64,000 nucleotides of DNA from Dysidea avara (Eukaryota; Porifera; Demospongiae; Dictyoceratida; Dysideidae). Shown piece after piece: positions 24,746 through 36,812 of the stretch. The DNA is taken from assembly GCF_963678975.1 (NCBI RefSeq), contig NC_089274.1:17749633-17813632 (forward strand), read 5' to 3'. A model generated the notes under the pieces. The model had not been told where the DNA came from. It made no database searches and was given only the letters and a program-made list of their open reading frames with translations. The stretch's first letter is position 1. Every line of letters begins with the position of its first letter. The translations under genes and the position numbers were made by a program.

Positions 24746-25538
24746 ACTCTAATAGAACAATCAAATTATCTTAAATATTGTAACTATGTAGAAATTAGGA
24801 GCTTAACAAGCTAGTAGAGAGCATAAAGATTCTTAAACAAGATGAATCTGCATGACTGAAGTGCATTTAGTTCCCATACAATTTACAATGGCTAAAGTAG
24901 TACACTTCAAGTGACAATTCCCATTGTTGAAGCAACTTGTATGGCAATGATCCCTACTAGCATGTAAAATTACAATTTTTCTCTACATGTACACTAGTTT
25001 GGTTAACTTTTTGTTAACACAGTTTTCATTATTGTCCACAATAATGCATCAAAGGAAGAGTAGCACCACAAAAGGCTATAACTATATGACAAACAGCACA
25101 TCCCTATACTAGTTACTAAGGATCAGTATACTGTAGCCATTTAGACTATCTTCTGAACCCTAATCATGGAGAATGACACATGAAGCTAGCCTACAACCAC
25201 TCTGCTTTGGTACCTTTGAAAGTAATTTAGAACAGATTGTGATGTGTCAACGAAATTTTCTTGTATATCATGCAGAATGGAATCCATACTTGTTGTCTCC
25301 ATTGTACAACTTTCATTGCCAATGTTATCCCTTCCCATCCTGTGGTTTTCTCCACCACCCCTTTCCCCATGATAATTGTTTGATCAAGAAGAAATAGAAT
25401 GCACATAGTCTTCAACCTAATTATGCACCTCCCAATGTAACATCATCGCTTCTGTGCATGCTATTGTAGACCAGTGATGGATCACATTTCCATCCTGACC
25501 ACAACCGAGATCATAGTGGGTATTCGAGCAGGACAAGG
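24746..25538. other. AT-rich spacer
   Basis: One ACTCTAATAGAACAATCA motif at about 24744. No supported exon. Confidence 0.4.
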
Positions 25539-25813
25539 GGGTGTCACTCCAATAGGCACTGTTCTACAATCTGCGACCGTGGTCAAAGCTAAAGGTCAAT
25601 GAACAAGGCCGGTTTTTCACAAAGAACAATGATTAAGCTGTTTTCCCAGCATGGTCAAAACTTCACGAGTAAGTTGTGCACGAAAATAAATGGAACCAGG
25701 TCAATGATCAAGACAAGTTTTCAATGAAAGTCAATGGTTAAAATCGAAATCAATTTTGACCAGCTTTGACCGCGGTCGCAGATCATATAGTAGTGTCTAT
25801 TGGAGTGACACCC
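25539..25813. mobile_element. MITE with about 55-nt inverted ends (GGGTGTCACTCCAATAG)
   Basis: Left end GGGTGTCACTCCAATAGGCA and right end (reverse-complemented) GGGTGTCACTCCAATAGACA. The arms continue with ATCTGCGACCGTGGTCAAAGCT or its near match. It lies about 150 nt downstream of the ANKZF1-like exon, inside its putative intron 1. Confidence 0.75.
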
Positions 25814-25964
25814 TGTTGCAGGATCCAGACCATTTTTTCTCCCTACCCAATGACAAAGAGAGAAAAGTGGTCTGGCTAAACAAGAATACCAACCCATCAC
25901 TTTTATAATTCAAATATTTTGTGCAAGTAAAATATAGGTAGCAAGCTAATTAAAACTGACTCAC

Positions 25965-26259
25965 TGGTGATTTCTTCAAATGCTTCAGCTGACAGAGGCT
26001 GTTTCCCTTGTACCTTCCTCTTCAAATTCACCCTATGCCAATCCAAACGATAATGAAGCAGTTGGTCCTGCCTGTCTTGTAATGTGACTTTACATGAGGT
26101 ACAATACAACGAGTCAGAATCGCTTGGAGTACTGACTACTGGTGTCCTTTCGTCCTCTTCTACTGCCGATACCGAAAACTGATTACTGGAATCCACCAAT
26201 TCGATAAGGGACCCCACAATATTGCTACCTTCTTTACTAAACAACGAGATGGTAGACAT
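25965..26259 (-). CDS. ANKZF1-like: ANKZF1/Vms1 homologue, first coding exon only
   Basis: Start ATG at 26259; 98 codons plus one base, then a GTGAGT donor at 25964. After an N-terminal segment beginning M-S-T-I-S-L-F and an acidic linker, a C2H2 finger is visible (C53, C56, H69, H75, spacing C-x2-C-x12-H-x5-H) with H-Y-R-L-D-W-H-R-V-N-L-K and P-L-S-A-x-x-F-E. This is the signature of the ANKZF1/Vms1 zinc finger, a tRNA-cleaving ribosome quality-control factor that acts on stalled 60S-peptidyl-tRNA. The Vms1 (VLRF1) and ankyrin parts were not found in the roughly 25 kb on the 3' side in this window, so either intron 1 is long, exons are missed, or this is an orphan exon. The exon lies 60 nt from a divergent WGSCH relic. 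Confidence 0.7.
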
Positions 26260-26319
26260 GACGTTGCTCTTTGAGCATTAAATAAATAGAATACGTGTTT
26301 ATTTCAATTGTGGGTTTTG

Positions 26320-26525
26320 GATAGCATTCTACCCGAGATTCTACCTCCGGCGCATTCTACAGATTCTACCACTGGACCACAGTGGAAACGTGTTCTACCT
26401 GGTATCCTAGTATTCTAACAATCACTAGTAGTACTATTGTAATAATCATGGATAGCTAGCTACTGTGTTGGCTTATAACTAGACTCTAGTAGAGATCGCG
26501 ATCCCGGCCACTATACTAATGACTG
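26320..26525 (+). pseudogene. WGSCH family relic (copy 4)
   Basis: Not an ORF, but nucleotide phrases follow the family order: TCTACCACTGGACCACAGTGG, then GTGTTCTAC, CTGGTATCCTA, CTAACAATCACTAGTAGTAC in place of CTAACAACTACTGATAGTGT, ATAATCATGGATA, ACTGTGTTGGCT and GATCGCGATCCC. Many indels and stops. An ancient dead copy of the middle of exon 2. Confidence 0.6.
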
Positions 26526-27384
26526 AATCTAATTCAAACTGGAGCAATGGAATATCTTTTGTTGCTAGTGTTTCTCACCGTTCTGCCAGATAGAAGGAAT
26601 TAAGGCTCGCCTTGAACTCATCAAAAATTTCCCTTCATACCTAGTGTGCACGTGTTTGATAGTGAGAGAAATCTAGTGGACTGCCGGAACAATAGCCCTG
26701 GCAAAATGTTTCCGGCTGCCGGAACAATAGCAACTTCGTAGAACGAAACAGCAGCGCTGGATTTTTGCAAAACTGATGTGTTAATGGCCTTTCAGTTAAC
26801 AGCTTCGAGAATTATAGTTCTGACCATAATGCAAATAAGGCCTACTATGAGAAAGATTTCGCATCAAAGTTCCTATAAAACAGGCCTAGCTATGAATACC
26901 ACAAATACGTATGCTTGCTTGTCCAATTGCCTGCACTTTCTGCACAGTCTTCATTGAGATTCTTTCAGAATTCATTGCCTTTTCAACATTATCCATGAGT
27001 TCTGCAGGGCATAGACTGTATACTGGGTTAGGAACTCAATTGACTGTTCTATTAGAATGCATTCAACTGTATAGAGTAGACTATCTTGATCTTGTTTTTT
27101 TTCTCCTGTTTTTGTAGCTACTGGCAATTCTGATAGCTTGGTGCTTCTGCTCCAATCCTAGTTAAATTTTCCAAGTGGGTAAGCCCCAGGGTTTTTGGAA
27201 ACCCACTCCTGGTCTGAATGACACTCATGGATAAACATTAACTGTTTGAGACATCATTTATTTATTTGTTAATTAGCAATCACCCGACGGTTTTAACACT
27301 AATATACACGTTACGTACACATAAGTGCCTAGTTTAAGTTATAACAACAATAAATGCTATAAGCTACAACAAATGCTAAGTTAC
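26526..27384. other. Spacer
   Basis: Contains one GACTGTTCTATTAGAATG motif at about 27041. No supported exon. Confidence 0.4.
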
Positions 27385-27970
27385 AATTACATTACAAAGT
27401 AGGAATTGTGAATTGTTTAAATGTTTCAAGATCAATGTCAGATAGATTAGGGATACATAGACTGTTCCATTGGGGAATAGTTCTGGGTAGGAATGAATAG
27501 AGATAAGTATTTATTGAAGATTGTATATGATTAAATTTCTGATCATGATGAGCTTGGGTAGTAGTTTGATTTAATGATGGCAGATAGCGATCTGGGATAA
27601 GTAATAAGTGATAACTATCTTGTACAATAGGATGAGGCGTGCTTGCTTTCTATGTTCTTGAAGAGATGGCCAGTTTAGCATTTCAGTGATACTGTCATGG
27701 TGGTATCTGTTCCGGCGCTTATTTAAGACAAAACAAGCAGCTTGATGTTGAATCATTTCGAGTTTAGAGATGTCGTTTTGGTGGTGTGGGTCCCAGATGG
27801 CACAAAAATATTCAATAGATGGTAGCAGAAATTGTTTCTAGGCATATTCTTTGAAGTGTTCATGACAGGAATGTAAATTTCGTCTTAGGAAACCAAGTAA
27901 TCAATTGCATATGTAGTCAATGTGATCGTGTGCCGTGATAGTTTATTGTTGAAGTAAACTCATGTTGAAG
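27385..27970 (-). mobile_element. LINE (non-LTR retrotransposon) 3' remnant, reverse transcriptase C-terminus
   Basis: Minus-strand translation over several frames gives the distal reverse-transcriptase signature: L-G-F-L-R-R-N-L; S-I-E-Y-x-C-A-I-W-D-P-H; L-E-M-I-Q-H-Q-A-A-C-F-V-L-N; R-K-Q-A-R-L-I-L-L-Y-K-I; and near the end P-R-T-I-P-Q-W-N-S-L. These are typical of the thumb and C-terminal region of CR1/L2/jockey-like LINEs. Frameshifts and stops separate the blocks, so it is a dead 5'-truncated copy. Confidence 0.8.
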
Positions 27971-28229
27971 TCCATCTGCCATTCATTTCCCCATTTTATA
28001 TATAAGAGTAGTTTAGTCATCCTGCTGAATCTTCTGATCACTTGGTGAGTGTATGGGTCCATAAATTACAGTTGCAACTCACTAGCTATGTATGAAACTT
28101 TATTGGTATATCATTCAACTGTTTCATATTGCTATTAAAATTACACATGTCACACACAAAGAATTACCCAACAAATAAACCGGTGTGATGCAGCCATAAA
28201 AGTGCTATGTGGTGTACATACTAAAACTT

Positions 28230-28565
28230 TGCATCTTTGCCTTATCGAAGGATGATCAGATCCAGAATGTGATCAAGGGAGATGCCGTCTATCCAGGTCA
28301 ACAGGCCATAATATTAAGTAGCATAGGGCCTGATGATGATAGGGGCTGTGCTTGTTCTTACACAAATTTGGGTGATTTTACAACTGGTTATATATACCCA
28401 AAGAAGAACTAACTCCTAGGCCTGTGACTGTAACTCCTACTGTACATTGTATTTTAACATGTTTTATATTGTTTCACCCTAAGACAAGCAGGTGCATGGT
28501 TGCCCCCAGCAAAGAGGGAATTAGTAGCTCTATTACGTGCTGCCATCAATAATCCAGAATATTAA
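28230..28565 (+). other. Possible terminal exons of an unidentified gene
   Basis: An open frame (codons around 28230-28410) with protein-like composition (D-A-V-Y-P-G-Q-Q-A-I-I-L, then G-D-F-T-T-G-Y-I) is followed by a stretch after an AAGCAG acceptor at about 28490 reading W-L-P-P-A-K-R-E-L-V-A-L-L-R-A-A-I-N-N-P-E-Y then TAA. I do not recognise a family. Could be the last exons of a plus-strand gene or chance. Confidence 0.22.
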
Positions 28566-28826
28566 TTGTGCTTCTCTGTGACAATGTGTATATACAGTCT
28601 GTCATGTTCCATTTCATTTTAACATATTATATAGTATATACCCACATTGCCACCAAAATTACACATGTATAAATATATCCTTGTTTAGCAGCTATATAAA
28701 ATAAACTGAATACAGAAGCTGTTGTGCTGTATATGTATACTCTCGCCATGTACAAATGCATGATGGGACAGCTAATGCTGCTAGTAAATAATTGATAATC
28801 TTTCACATTGCAGTTACTGCATGGTT

Positions 28827-29206
28827 TCATTCCATGTCAACTTCAATCAGTGCATAACGTATGTGATATTTTTTGTGAGCTTCAACACTATAGAACTCGA
28901 AGTACAAACCCTTTGTTAAGTCTAAGGTATGTTGGTAATTAGCAATATTGGTATATCCCTCATCATGCTCTGTGTGACAAGATCCCCATCGTTTGGTTGG
29001 TCTGAACTGAAACTTTATCTCACTAGAATATCTTCTTGAAGCCACTAAAGGACCACTGCCTTCTGTCACATTTTTAAGAATTTTGATACCTTTGTCTCCC
29101 TCTATATGAAACATGGTGAATATATAGTTGTCTTTGTCAGGAGAGTGGAACCCAACAAAAGATTTATCAGCATCACTTATTCCAAATGTAGGATCATGGT
29201 CTACCT
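28827..29206 (-). pseudogene. WGSCH family copy 5, 5'-truncated at a MITE
   Basis: Minus strand. Only the distal part of exon 2 is present, from D-H-D-P-T-F-G-I-S-D to the acidic C-terminus, with W-G-S-C-H-T-E and Y-T-N-I-A-N-Y intact and in frame. The open frame extends upstream to an ATG at 29228, but those first codons lie in a MITE-D arm. Signal peptide and N-terminal half are missing, and the S-P-C cysteine is lost (M-F-H-I-E-G instead). Truncated pseudogene. Confidence 0.85.
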
Positions 29207-29285
29207 TTGACTTCACAACTTCCTTCACCTACGCTTTTGATGGCCGCACATTTTTTACAGCTTAGCAGTTTTGAATGGATTTTAT
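29207..29285 (-). mobile_element. MITE-D single arm fused to WGSCH copy 5
   Basis: Reverse-complemented, this reads as the outer arm of the foldback at 41891: AAGCTGTAAAAAATG, GCGGCC, AGGTGAAGGAAGTTGTGAAG, TCAAAGG, then directly into the gene fragment. Only one arm is present. Confidence 0.65.
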
Positions 29286-30565
29286 GAGCCATGCATGATT
29301 AGTAACTATGTACATGAAAATGTATCCTTTATCTTATCATATAACATAGACAGTAAAGTCTGAAGACTCCGAACTAGTATGGTAACTAGTATGGTAACAA
29401 AAAGTTTTGCACTATCAGCTACAGATGACAGTATACAGGTGTGACTGTCCCATACAAAAACTGGTCTAGAGTATACAACTACGATATGCTTAAAGTATAT
29501 ATTTACTACTATGAAGGATAAACCATAGCTAATTCATGTATATGACCAACATAATACCTAAAGATTGTGTACCTTGTTGCCAAATTCTTGTGTTACAATG
29601 GAACTATATACACAAATGCAAAACTTTCCCAAAGAAGTTTAAAACTTAACCGGCAGTCTTATCTGTTTATTACAGTATAAGTGTAAAATCATAACATTTT
29701 TGGGAAAGATAATTAATAGAATTTTAATTTCCCTAACACAAAGCATAATTTTTCATGGTGTATAGAGTGTAGGGAAAAGGCATGGAACTGTTCGGTTTAA
29801 AGAGAAGTATCGTAATTGATGCTTTAAATTGCAAATTCTTTATAGTGCTTCATTCTGCACTTTATACATGTATAACAAATCTTTATACTTTGTTACACAG
29901 GCAGTAAAAGATGAAAACTGATATGTCACTAACATACTCTCTGTGTGGCTCTTAACTTTGTCTCCACCTCAACAGTTTTTAATTTAACAAATACATTCTT
30001 CTCTTACAATAGACATTTTCAGACCCTTCCCACATGAACAACCAGTATATAGGCAGTAATACATGTGCAGGAATTGAAAGGCTTTCATAATGCATGCATG
30101 CTGAAATAGTGTCCAAAGACGAAGGGAAGGGGTGGCACACAAATGCTATATATAGGCCAGCACAAGGGTGCTTCCCCAAGTTTTACTGAATTACATTGCC
30201 ACAAGCTGCAATGTAATTAAAAGCAACACTTAATATAATGTACTTGCTAAATACCTATCAAAGTCATCATCTTCAAGTTGTGGTGTACATGGTTAGGATG
30301 GAATAATCTGCATACTATAAGTATACATTTCCCACTTATTATGATTAAAGTACCTGGTAAAGGCAGAGCCTGTATACCAGAAGGCCCTATAAAGGCCTAA
30401 GATGTTTATATTAACTGCACTTAGACAATTTGTATACTATTTCACACATAATAATGTATGGAACAAATTTTGTGAGTAGACAGATCAGCGTACTTTTGCA
30501 ATAACAGTTGCTTATTTATTTGTTTGTTCAATTATTACCATTACCAAGTATGTCTTGTTCTGCTC
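29286..30565. other. AT-rich spacer
   Basis: No supported exon or repeat recognised. Confidence 0.4.
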
Positions 30566-30915
30566 ACAGTTTCGTGAGATATGTGGCCAGATTTTGGAAA
30601 TCAGCCAAATTATCTTACAAGATGAATAAAAAATTGAAAATTTTAAGAGGAAGAATAGCAAAAAAGCCATGGGATCATGATCATTTAAACCATAAATCCC
30701 TATTTTGACTCTGTGCCGTAAATCTTTAGTCATCATTTTGAAACAAGTCAAAATAGGGATTTTTGGTTTACATTACCACTGCAGTGATCCCTTCTAGTTT
30801 TATGGCTTTTTTCAGCAATCCAAATTCTCCCTCTTAAAATTTTCAATTTTTTATTCATCTTGTAAGATAATTTGGCTGATTTCCAAAATTTTGTCACATA
30901 TCTCATGAAACTGTC
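30566..30915. mobile_element. Foldback MITE with about 150-nt arms
   Basis: The left arm has ACAGTTTCGTGAGATATGTG, GATTTTGGAAATCAGCCAAA, TTATCTTACAAGATGAATAA and AAAAGCCAT; the right arm (to 30915) has all of these in complement and reverse order. CATAAATCCCTATTTTGACT near the centre pairs with AGTCAAAATAGGGATTTTTG. The overlapping short frames on both strands are arm translations. Confidence 0.8.
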
Positions 30916-31186
30916 ACTATTTGGACCTATCTCACGAAACTGTCACTTTTAACTCAGCACTTAATGAAATAGAATGCTCAGCACTTAATAGTACAAAATT
31001 TCAAACTGAACTCTGTTCCAAACAATACTAATGGCCCTAGTGGGTATTGCAGTAAGTATTGTACTTTTTTGGAAATGCGATAAGAAATTTTAAATATGCC
31101 TAGGCTATTAGCTAGTAGTCACAGTTAAAATTTAACACTTTTATAGTTTGGTATGCAACACCTACAAACTTTCATAGATCTGCTCC

Positions 31187-31194
31187 TATAAAAA
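31187..31194 (+). promoter_or_regulatory. Probable TATA box of WGSCH copy 6
   Basis: TATAAAAA 65 nt upstream of the exon 1 ATG at 31252. Confidence 0.45.
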
Positions 31195-31251
31195 GCGACA
31201 CAGTGCAATTAGTGTACATGAACATCATTACTGCTATACAGTGCATACATC

Positions 31252-32071
31252 ATGTTGGTGATAGCAGCCCTTGTGTTGTTGGGATTGGGTTGTTTTCCTG
31301 CTGGAGCAGAGGCCAATAAGAAGGTGAGCAACAATGCTTTACTTTGTAACGTCAATACCCTTGAAAACAGTTATCATGCAGACTCGGTATGTTGTTGTGC
31401 TGTGCTTAGAAATACAATGTTCTTAATAGGTATGTATAAAGCAAACCATACTACCCTACCATCAACTGATGACACCTCAATGGATGCAAAACCATTCTAT
31501 CATTACTGGACCACATGCCTTCCACCTGCAGTATGTTGACATCCCTCGTACTACTGGAGCAGAGTGGCAACATGCTCTACGAGTCCAACTGGTACCTCCT
31601 GGTATTTTATCAACTACCGATAGTGTTATTGTAACAATAACAATTGCCATGGATACTGCACTAGCTGATAGCAGTGATCATGACCCTACATTTAGTATAA
31701 GCGATGAATCATCCTTCATTGGGTTTACTCAGGCTGATAAAAGCAACTATTGCAGCCAGTCACCATGCTTCTTTATGGAGGGAGATAAGGGTGACAAAAT
31801 TGTTACAAATTGGAAGAGAGGTGGTGGCTCTTTAGTTGCTTCAAGAAAATATTCTAGTGAGATCAAGTTGCAATTTAGACCAACTGAACAATGGGGATCC
31901 TGCCACACAGAGCATGATGAGGGATACACTAATATTGCCAATTTTCAACATCTGTTATAATTAGACCTCACTAAGGGTGTGTATTTTGAGATGTATCATG
32001 CTGAGTCTCATGAAAGATATCGCATACGTTATGTACTAGCCAGACGGACTGTGGCACCAGGAACTACATAG
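31252..32071 (+). pseudogene. WGSCH family copy 6, in-frame stop near C-terminus
   Basis: Exon 1 31252-31323 (intact 24-residue signal peptide, A-E-A cleavage site, GTGAGC donor) and exon 2 from 31430 (acceptor TTAATAG). Exon 2 is open through W-G-S-C-H-T-E-H-D-E-G-Y-T-N-I-A-N. A 6-nt insertion then places TAA at 31958-31960, just before the L-D-L-T-K-G segment. The frame continues after the stop to TAG at 32071, but the last 12 codons are unlike the usual K-Y-I-x-V-E-I-D end. If expressed it would lack about 45 residues. Retains TATA box, splice sites and all cysteines, so inactivation looks recent. Confidence 0.8.
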
Positions 32072-32083
32072 TGCAGACTCTAG

Positions 32084-32115
<32 letters not shown>

Positions 32116-33159
32116 CACCACTGCATACACTACTGTTAGTATACACAACTATTTCCTGATTTAAAATTTGTCATTATCAAATACACTGTATGTCAAGTTA
32201 GTGGGGTACTTGGGATGCTGAAGTGCTAGGTAGGAAGCTAGTGGAATTGAAGCTTCAGGAGTATTTGCATGTTATGCATAGACAGTGAAAGGATAGAAAG
32301 AGCAAGGGGAAGGCTGATCTTTACTCAGTATCAACGAGAAGTAGTATTTTATGAGTAAAGATAATATATAAATTGAAATACTCTAATAGAACACCCAAAG
32401 TGATTTCAATCAAGCTCCTCTGAACTACGTTTTATAAGCCAACAAGTTATGAAACTGTAATTGAACCTCTTTGTTCTTCTTGACATGTGTACTGCTATCT
32501 CATAATGTGTTTTGAAATACAATTCTGAAAACAGCATAAATTATAGCTTCTCAGTACATGTACAGCTGAACATGTAGTTAGTATATTTTTAGTTTTAGCT
32601 ACAACCTTAATGCTTGCGGGTCCTATTTGCTTACCTGAATTCAGTGAAATTTTTAGACATCCTTACAGTTAACAAGACTACATCATCTTGGCCCAGACCC
32701 CTACTACCAGAAATTTTATACTTGATCAAGTTAACCCCCCATGCATATAAATTCCTTCTGTCTGCTCTTCACCAACTAAAGTACACCATCTTTATATTGC
32801 AAAATTCTATTAATGAATCAGACCAAAACTATATTCTATTAGTGATTTTTTGGGGGAGGGGGCATTGCCTTTCCCTGGTGAAATATGTAAATTAAAAACT
32901 TTTTTAAAATACAAGTTGCCATATTGCTGTGCACCATTTTACATTATAGCATCAATGCAACCTGGAAGCTTCTGGGAGTAATACCCATGCATACCTCAAC
33001 TATGCATATAAACTTGAACCGTACATATAGCTACTGCTATATATTTATGCTGCACTCTCTATATGACAGTATATTATCATTGCTGGAGATTAATGTTGAT
33101 GAAGTGACTCTCAATACATACAGCTTAATTTATTGCTTTTAAGAAAGGTGATATAAATA
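32084..33159. other. (AT)n tract and spacer
   Basis: A short (AT)n run at about 32084-32112 and one ACTCTAATAGAACACCCA motif at about 32379. No exon supported. Confidence 0.45.
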
Positions 33160-33300
33160 GGCAGGTTGTTATTTGGTCTAGATACATGTATCATGCATGA
33201 TATGCATTTCCCAAAGCTAGTTTGTGATTGGCTTTGGGACTCATTACCTGTTGCTAAAAAAATAGCAAAAAAAATATATGTTACTTTATTGCAATATTTA
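33160..33300 (+). repeat. Dispersed repeat C copy 1
   Basis: TATTTGGTCTAGATACATGT, then TTGTGATTGGCTTTGGG, CTCATTACCTGTTGC and ATATGTTACTTTATTGC. The same order is seen at 45110-45240 and in part at 57205-57260. Confidence 0.7.
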
Positions 33301-33454
33301 TATTCAATTTGTTACTGCGGTTCCAAGTAAAGTCAACATCAAAATCCTTATTTGTGTATGTTTGGTAATAAGTTTAGCTGTATTGAAATTCATCATATTT
33401 CATTAGTCTACAGTGCTGCATAGCATATCAATTTGATTGTACACAAGTAGGTAT

Positions 33455-33545
33455 GTTATTGTTATTGTTATTAGCGCTTTACAGTGACCAGCACTGAAGG
33501 TCTGACAGCAACATGTGCTGCAGCCTTAGGATTACCTAACCTAAT
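33455..33545 (-). repeat. Short dispersed repeat (also at 59380-59455)
   Basis: TTATTGTTATTGTTATTA, ACTGAAGGTCTGACAGCAAC, GTGCTGCAGCCTTAGGATTA and CCTAACCT. The reverse complement, with small differences, occurs at about 59380-59455. Confidence 0.65.
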
Positions 33546-35767
33546 TTCAGTATGTCACGAAAAACTTGGTTCATGAAGGCAGCAATGTAACCTCATATGA
33601 AACCATATGCACATGCATAGTTAACTACGTACATGCCATGATTACGTACATGCGTACCATGCAATAAAAAAATTGTTACTCTGTAGCATTGTTTTTCAAG
33701 ACGCCATGTAGTACATACTTTACTTATAACAAAAGTTTAATCTCTGATCATTATTGAGCAAAAAATGCAAATATCTAGCATCAGTTAACCATTCAGAAGC
33801 TAGATGTGTTATAGCTGCATACTTGAAAGTTTGCGTATTAATTTAATTACCATGCATTCATATGTTAGCACATTGGCACTTTTAAGAGTGCAAATTAAAA
33901 GGTGTAAACAACTATGAGGTCTTCTTAGTTATGATAAATATGTGGTGACTGTAGGGACTTTACTTTAATTACTCAGTATATGCATGGCTGCATAGTGTTA
34001 ATTGTTAACATTTCATCAGCTACAGAATATATTGTTCTCAGTTTACACCAATGCATGGAATACTGTTAGTACCAGGTACAAAAGGAAAGAGAAATCAGTC
34101 ATTATTCTAGTAATCTCTGTCAACAATTTTTACAGATAGTGAGAGAATTATTATTGCATTGTAAATCAATACTACCTGACTATAGGGACTTGTGGGAAAG
34201 GCTAAATCCTGTAAATTCAAGAATCAGCATCTTACTATTAGAGTTCTGTCAAATGTGCTTACAAAAAAAGTCCAGGACCAGTGGTTACTTGATCTTCCAG
34301 CAACATCATTCCCAGGCCAACGTGCAGTCTAGGCATGCACCAATATATATGTGCCATTCACTGCATGAGGATATGAAATGTACACAAAATATACATATGC
34401 AATATGTATGGTGGTCAATATATAGTCCAGGGAAAGAGCAACAAATACTATATTATTAAGTTTATATATGGAATTCAATCGCAAAAGAGTACATATATGA
34501 TCACACTATACACATTATAGTTTATCGTGACACACATGATGAGATATTGCAAGACTTGTGACAATACAAAGTACAAATCCTTATAGTGATGTCTATAGTT
34601 TGCATTGATAATAGCAGCATTTTTAGCAATATTTATTAGCAATATTTTCCTTCATCATGATCTGTGTGGTCAGAATTGCAATTCAGATTCCATAGACCAA
34701 GTAAAGCATTACGTGCAAACACTATACTCTGTATAGCTCTGGTAACTTTCAAGTGGCCAGGCTGAGTTGGGGCCAACACTGATAACAAACCACACTGATA
34801 GGGAGAGTAGCACAGCCATGCAGTCTACGATCTATTATGTAACCACCACTTCTCATTTCCAAATATATAATTGTGATTTGCTTATAAACACTGGTGGAAC
34901 AATAATATGTAACTATATCTAAACAAAACCCAACATGTTAGAGTAATCAATGACTTTGAGATTACCCCACAGCATTATTACTTAAATTCACACACTAACT
35001 GATTCTGGAATTTTATTACTCCACTTTATCCTTGTCAGCTTTTCAGGCCCAAAGCTATCCGCAAACATGTGAATGGTCATGAACATCTGAGGGCTTCCCA
35101 TGGCTCTGAGCTATATACCTCAGGTAGGTGTTATCATCACAAACATATGCATGCCTGTTGGGTATATAGTTTCTGAAGTACTTTAAGTGCTAATGGAACT
35201 TATTTGGACCTCATGCTTTCAAACATGCACGTTGCTCCTCCACTTGTGAGTGCTATACTAACTGCCCACCCACTACCCTTCACTCTCCACTCCTACTGGA
35301 ATGCTAATGATATAATTATGGAATGCTGCTGTGGACAAAAATCAATTTTTCAGTACTACGTATGTACATATACCATTATTAAGGGTTAATGTTATGTATG
35401 TGTATATGTGCCAGTCCAACTTCTGATAGTCATCTGCTATAATTACAAGCACTTCCTTACATTACAGATGATTAGAAGTAAAAATTTGGTTGGTACGTAA
35501 CCTTGAATTGCGGCAAGTCACATAGTGTGATATCTGATAATCTCTCCATGCATGTGAATAAGTCACAGATCCAGTAAAATATGTGAATGTATATGGAACT
35601 GTGACCCATGCAGCACATGCATTGATTAAATATTCACAAAATAATAGCTACGTGCATTAAATATTATACACAATTCACATCACTCAGTTTGAGGTAATAG
35701 ATACATAATGGATTAGTCCAGTTCTGCATTAACTAGAATGTATTTGATATGATATTTTTCATGTGGT
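33546..35767. other. AT-rich spacer
   Basis: About 2.2 kb with no supported exon, RNA gene or clear repeat. Confidence 0.4.
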
Positions 35768-36812
35768 AGATATCGATACATCTCAAGATGCACACCCTAA
35801 GTGAGGTCTAGGAGACTTTGATAATTAGCAATTATATTGGTATGTCCCTCATCATGCTCTGTATGGCAGGACCCCCATTGTTCAGTTGGTCTGATTTGTA
35901 TTTTGACCTCACTAGAGTATTTTCTTGAAGATACTAAGGCGTTTACATTAAATGTTCTTGTTATAAGTTGGAGATTTCCAGCACTATCCCCTTCTATCCT
36001 GGGACATGGTGAATTAATGTGGTATTCTTATTGATCCACCGTAAAAAATCCAACAAATGATTTTCCATCACTTACTCCAAATATGACACTGTGCTCTATA
36101 CTATCAGCCAATGCAGTATCCATGGCAACTGTGATTGTTACAGTAACACTATCAGTAGTTGTAAGGATACCAGGAGGTACCAGTTGGACTTGTAGAACAC
36201 GTTGATAGGGTCTTGCAACAGTAGGAAAGATTTCCAAATATTGAGGATGAAGGGAATGTGGTCCAGTAATGATTGAATGGTTCTGTATCCATTGAGGAGT
36301 CATCAGTTGATGGCAGGGTAGGATGGTTTCTTTCATGCACACCTGATAGAAAAGTATATGACTTTAATATCTTCTCCCCATGCAGTGATGGATCCAAGTA
36401 TCCCACTTTGAGGAATTGTAACCACTACAATCTACCTTAAGTAGTGGCAAAATATGAGTAGTTTTGTCTTCAGCTTCATCTGGGTTTTAAGGTCAATAAC
36501 TGAAATATTCTGGTACATATAGCCATAACTTCTACACACTCTTATAACTATTGTGGTATAATTTGTAAGTAAAGACTAAAGACAATGGTTGTATATGCAT
36601 CTATAATGTGAGTGCATTAACCAATTAAATCTAGAATGTTTCATATATATATATATATATATAGGGAAGCAAGCTGTCCATGCATTATTGCTAATGCATA
36701 GCTACCACAATGACATATTGTTGTGCAAATATGATCACTTATGGCATGTTTGCATACCTTCTTAGAGACTGCTGTTTGAGCAAGCCAACACAGTTACTAC
36801 AACCATTAACAT
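35768..36812 (-). pseudogene. WGSCH family copy 7, multiply inactivated
   Basis: Minus strand. Exon 2 starts at 36342 after CTATCAG and is open for 104 codons (V-C-M-K-E-T-I-L-P ... S-F-V-G-F) until TAA at 36028-36030 in the D-x-N-Y region. Downstream homology persists to about 35768 with a 3-nt insertion in Y-T-N-I-A-N-Y and an AAG to TAG change in L-T-K-G. Upstream, 36758-36812 is a shrunken exon 1: M-L-M-V-V-V-T-V-L start, 17 nt deleted, internal TAA, but still followed by a GT donor. Intron remnant 415 nt. Confidence 0.8.
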
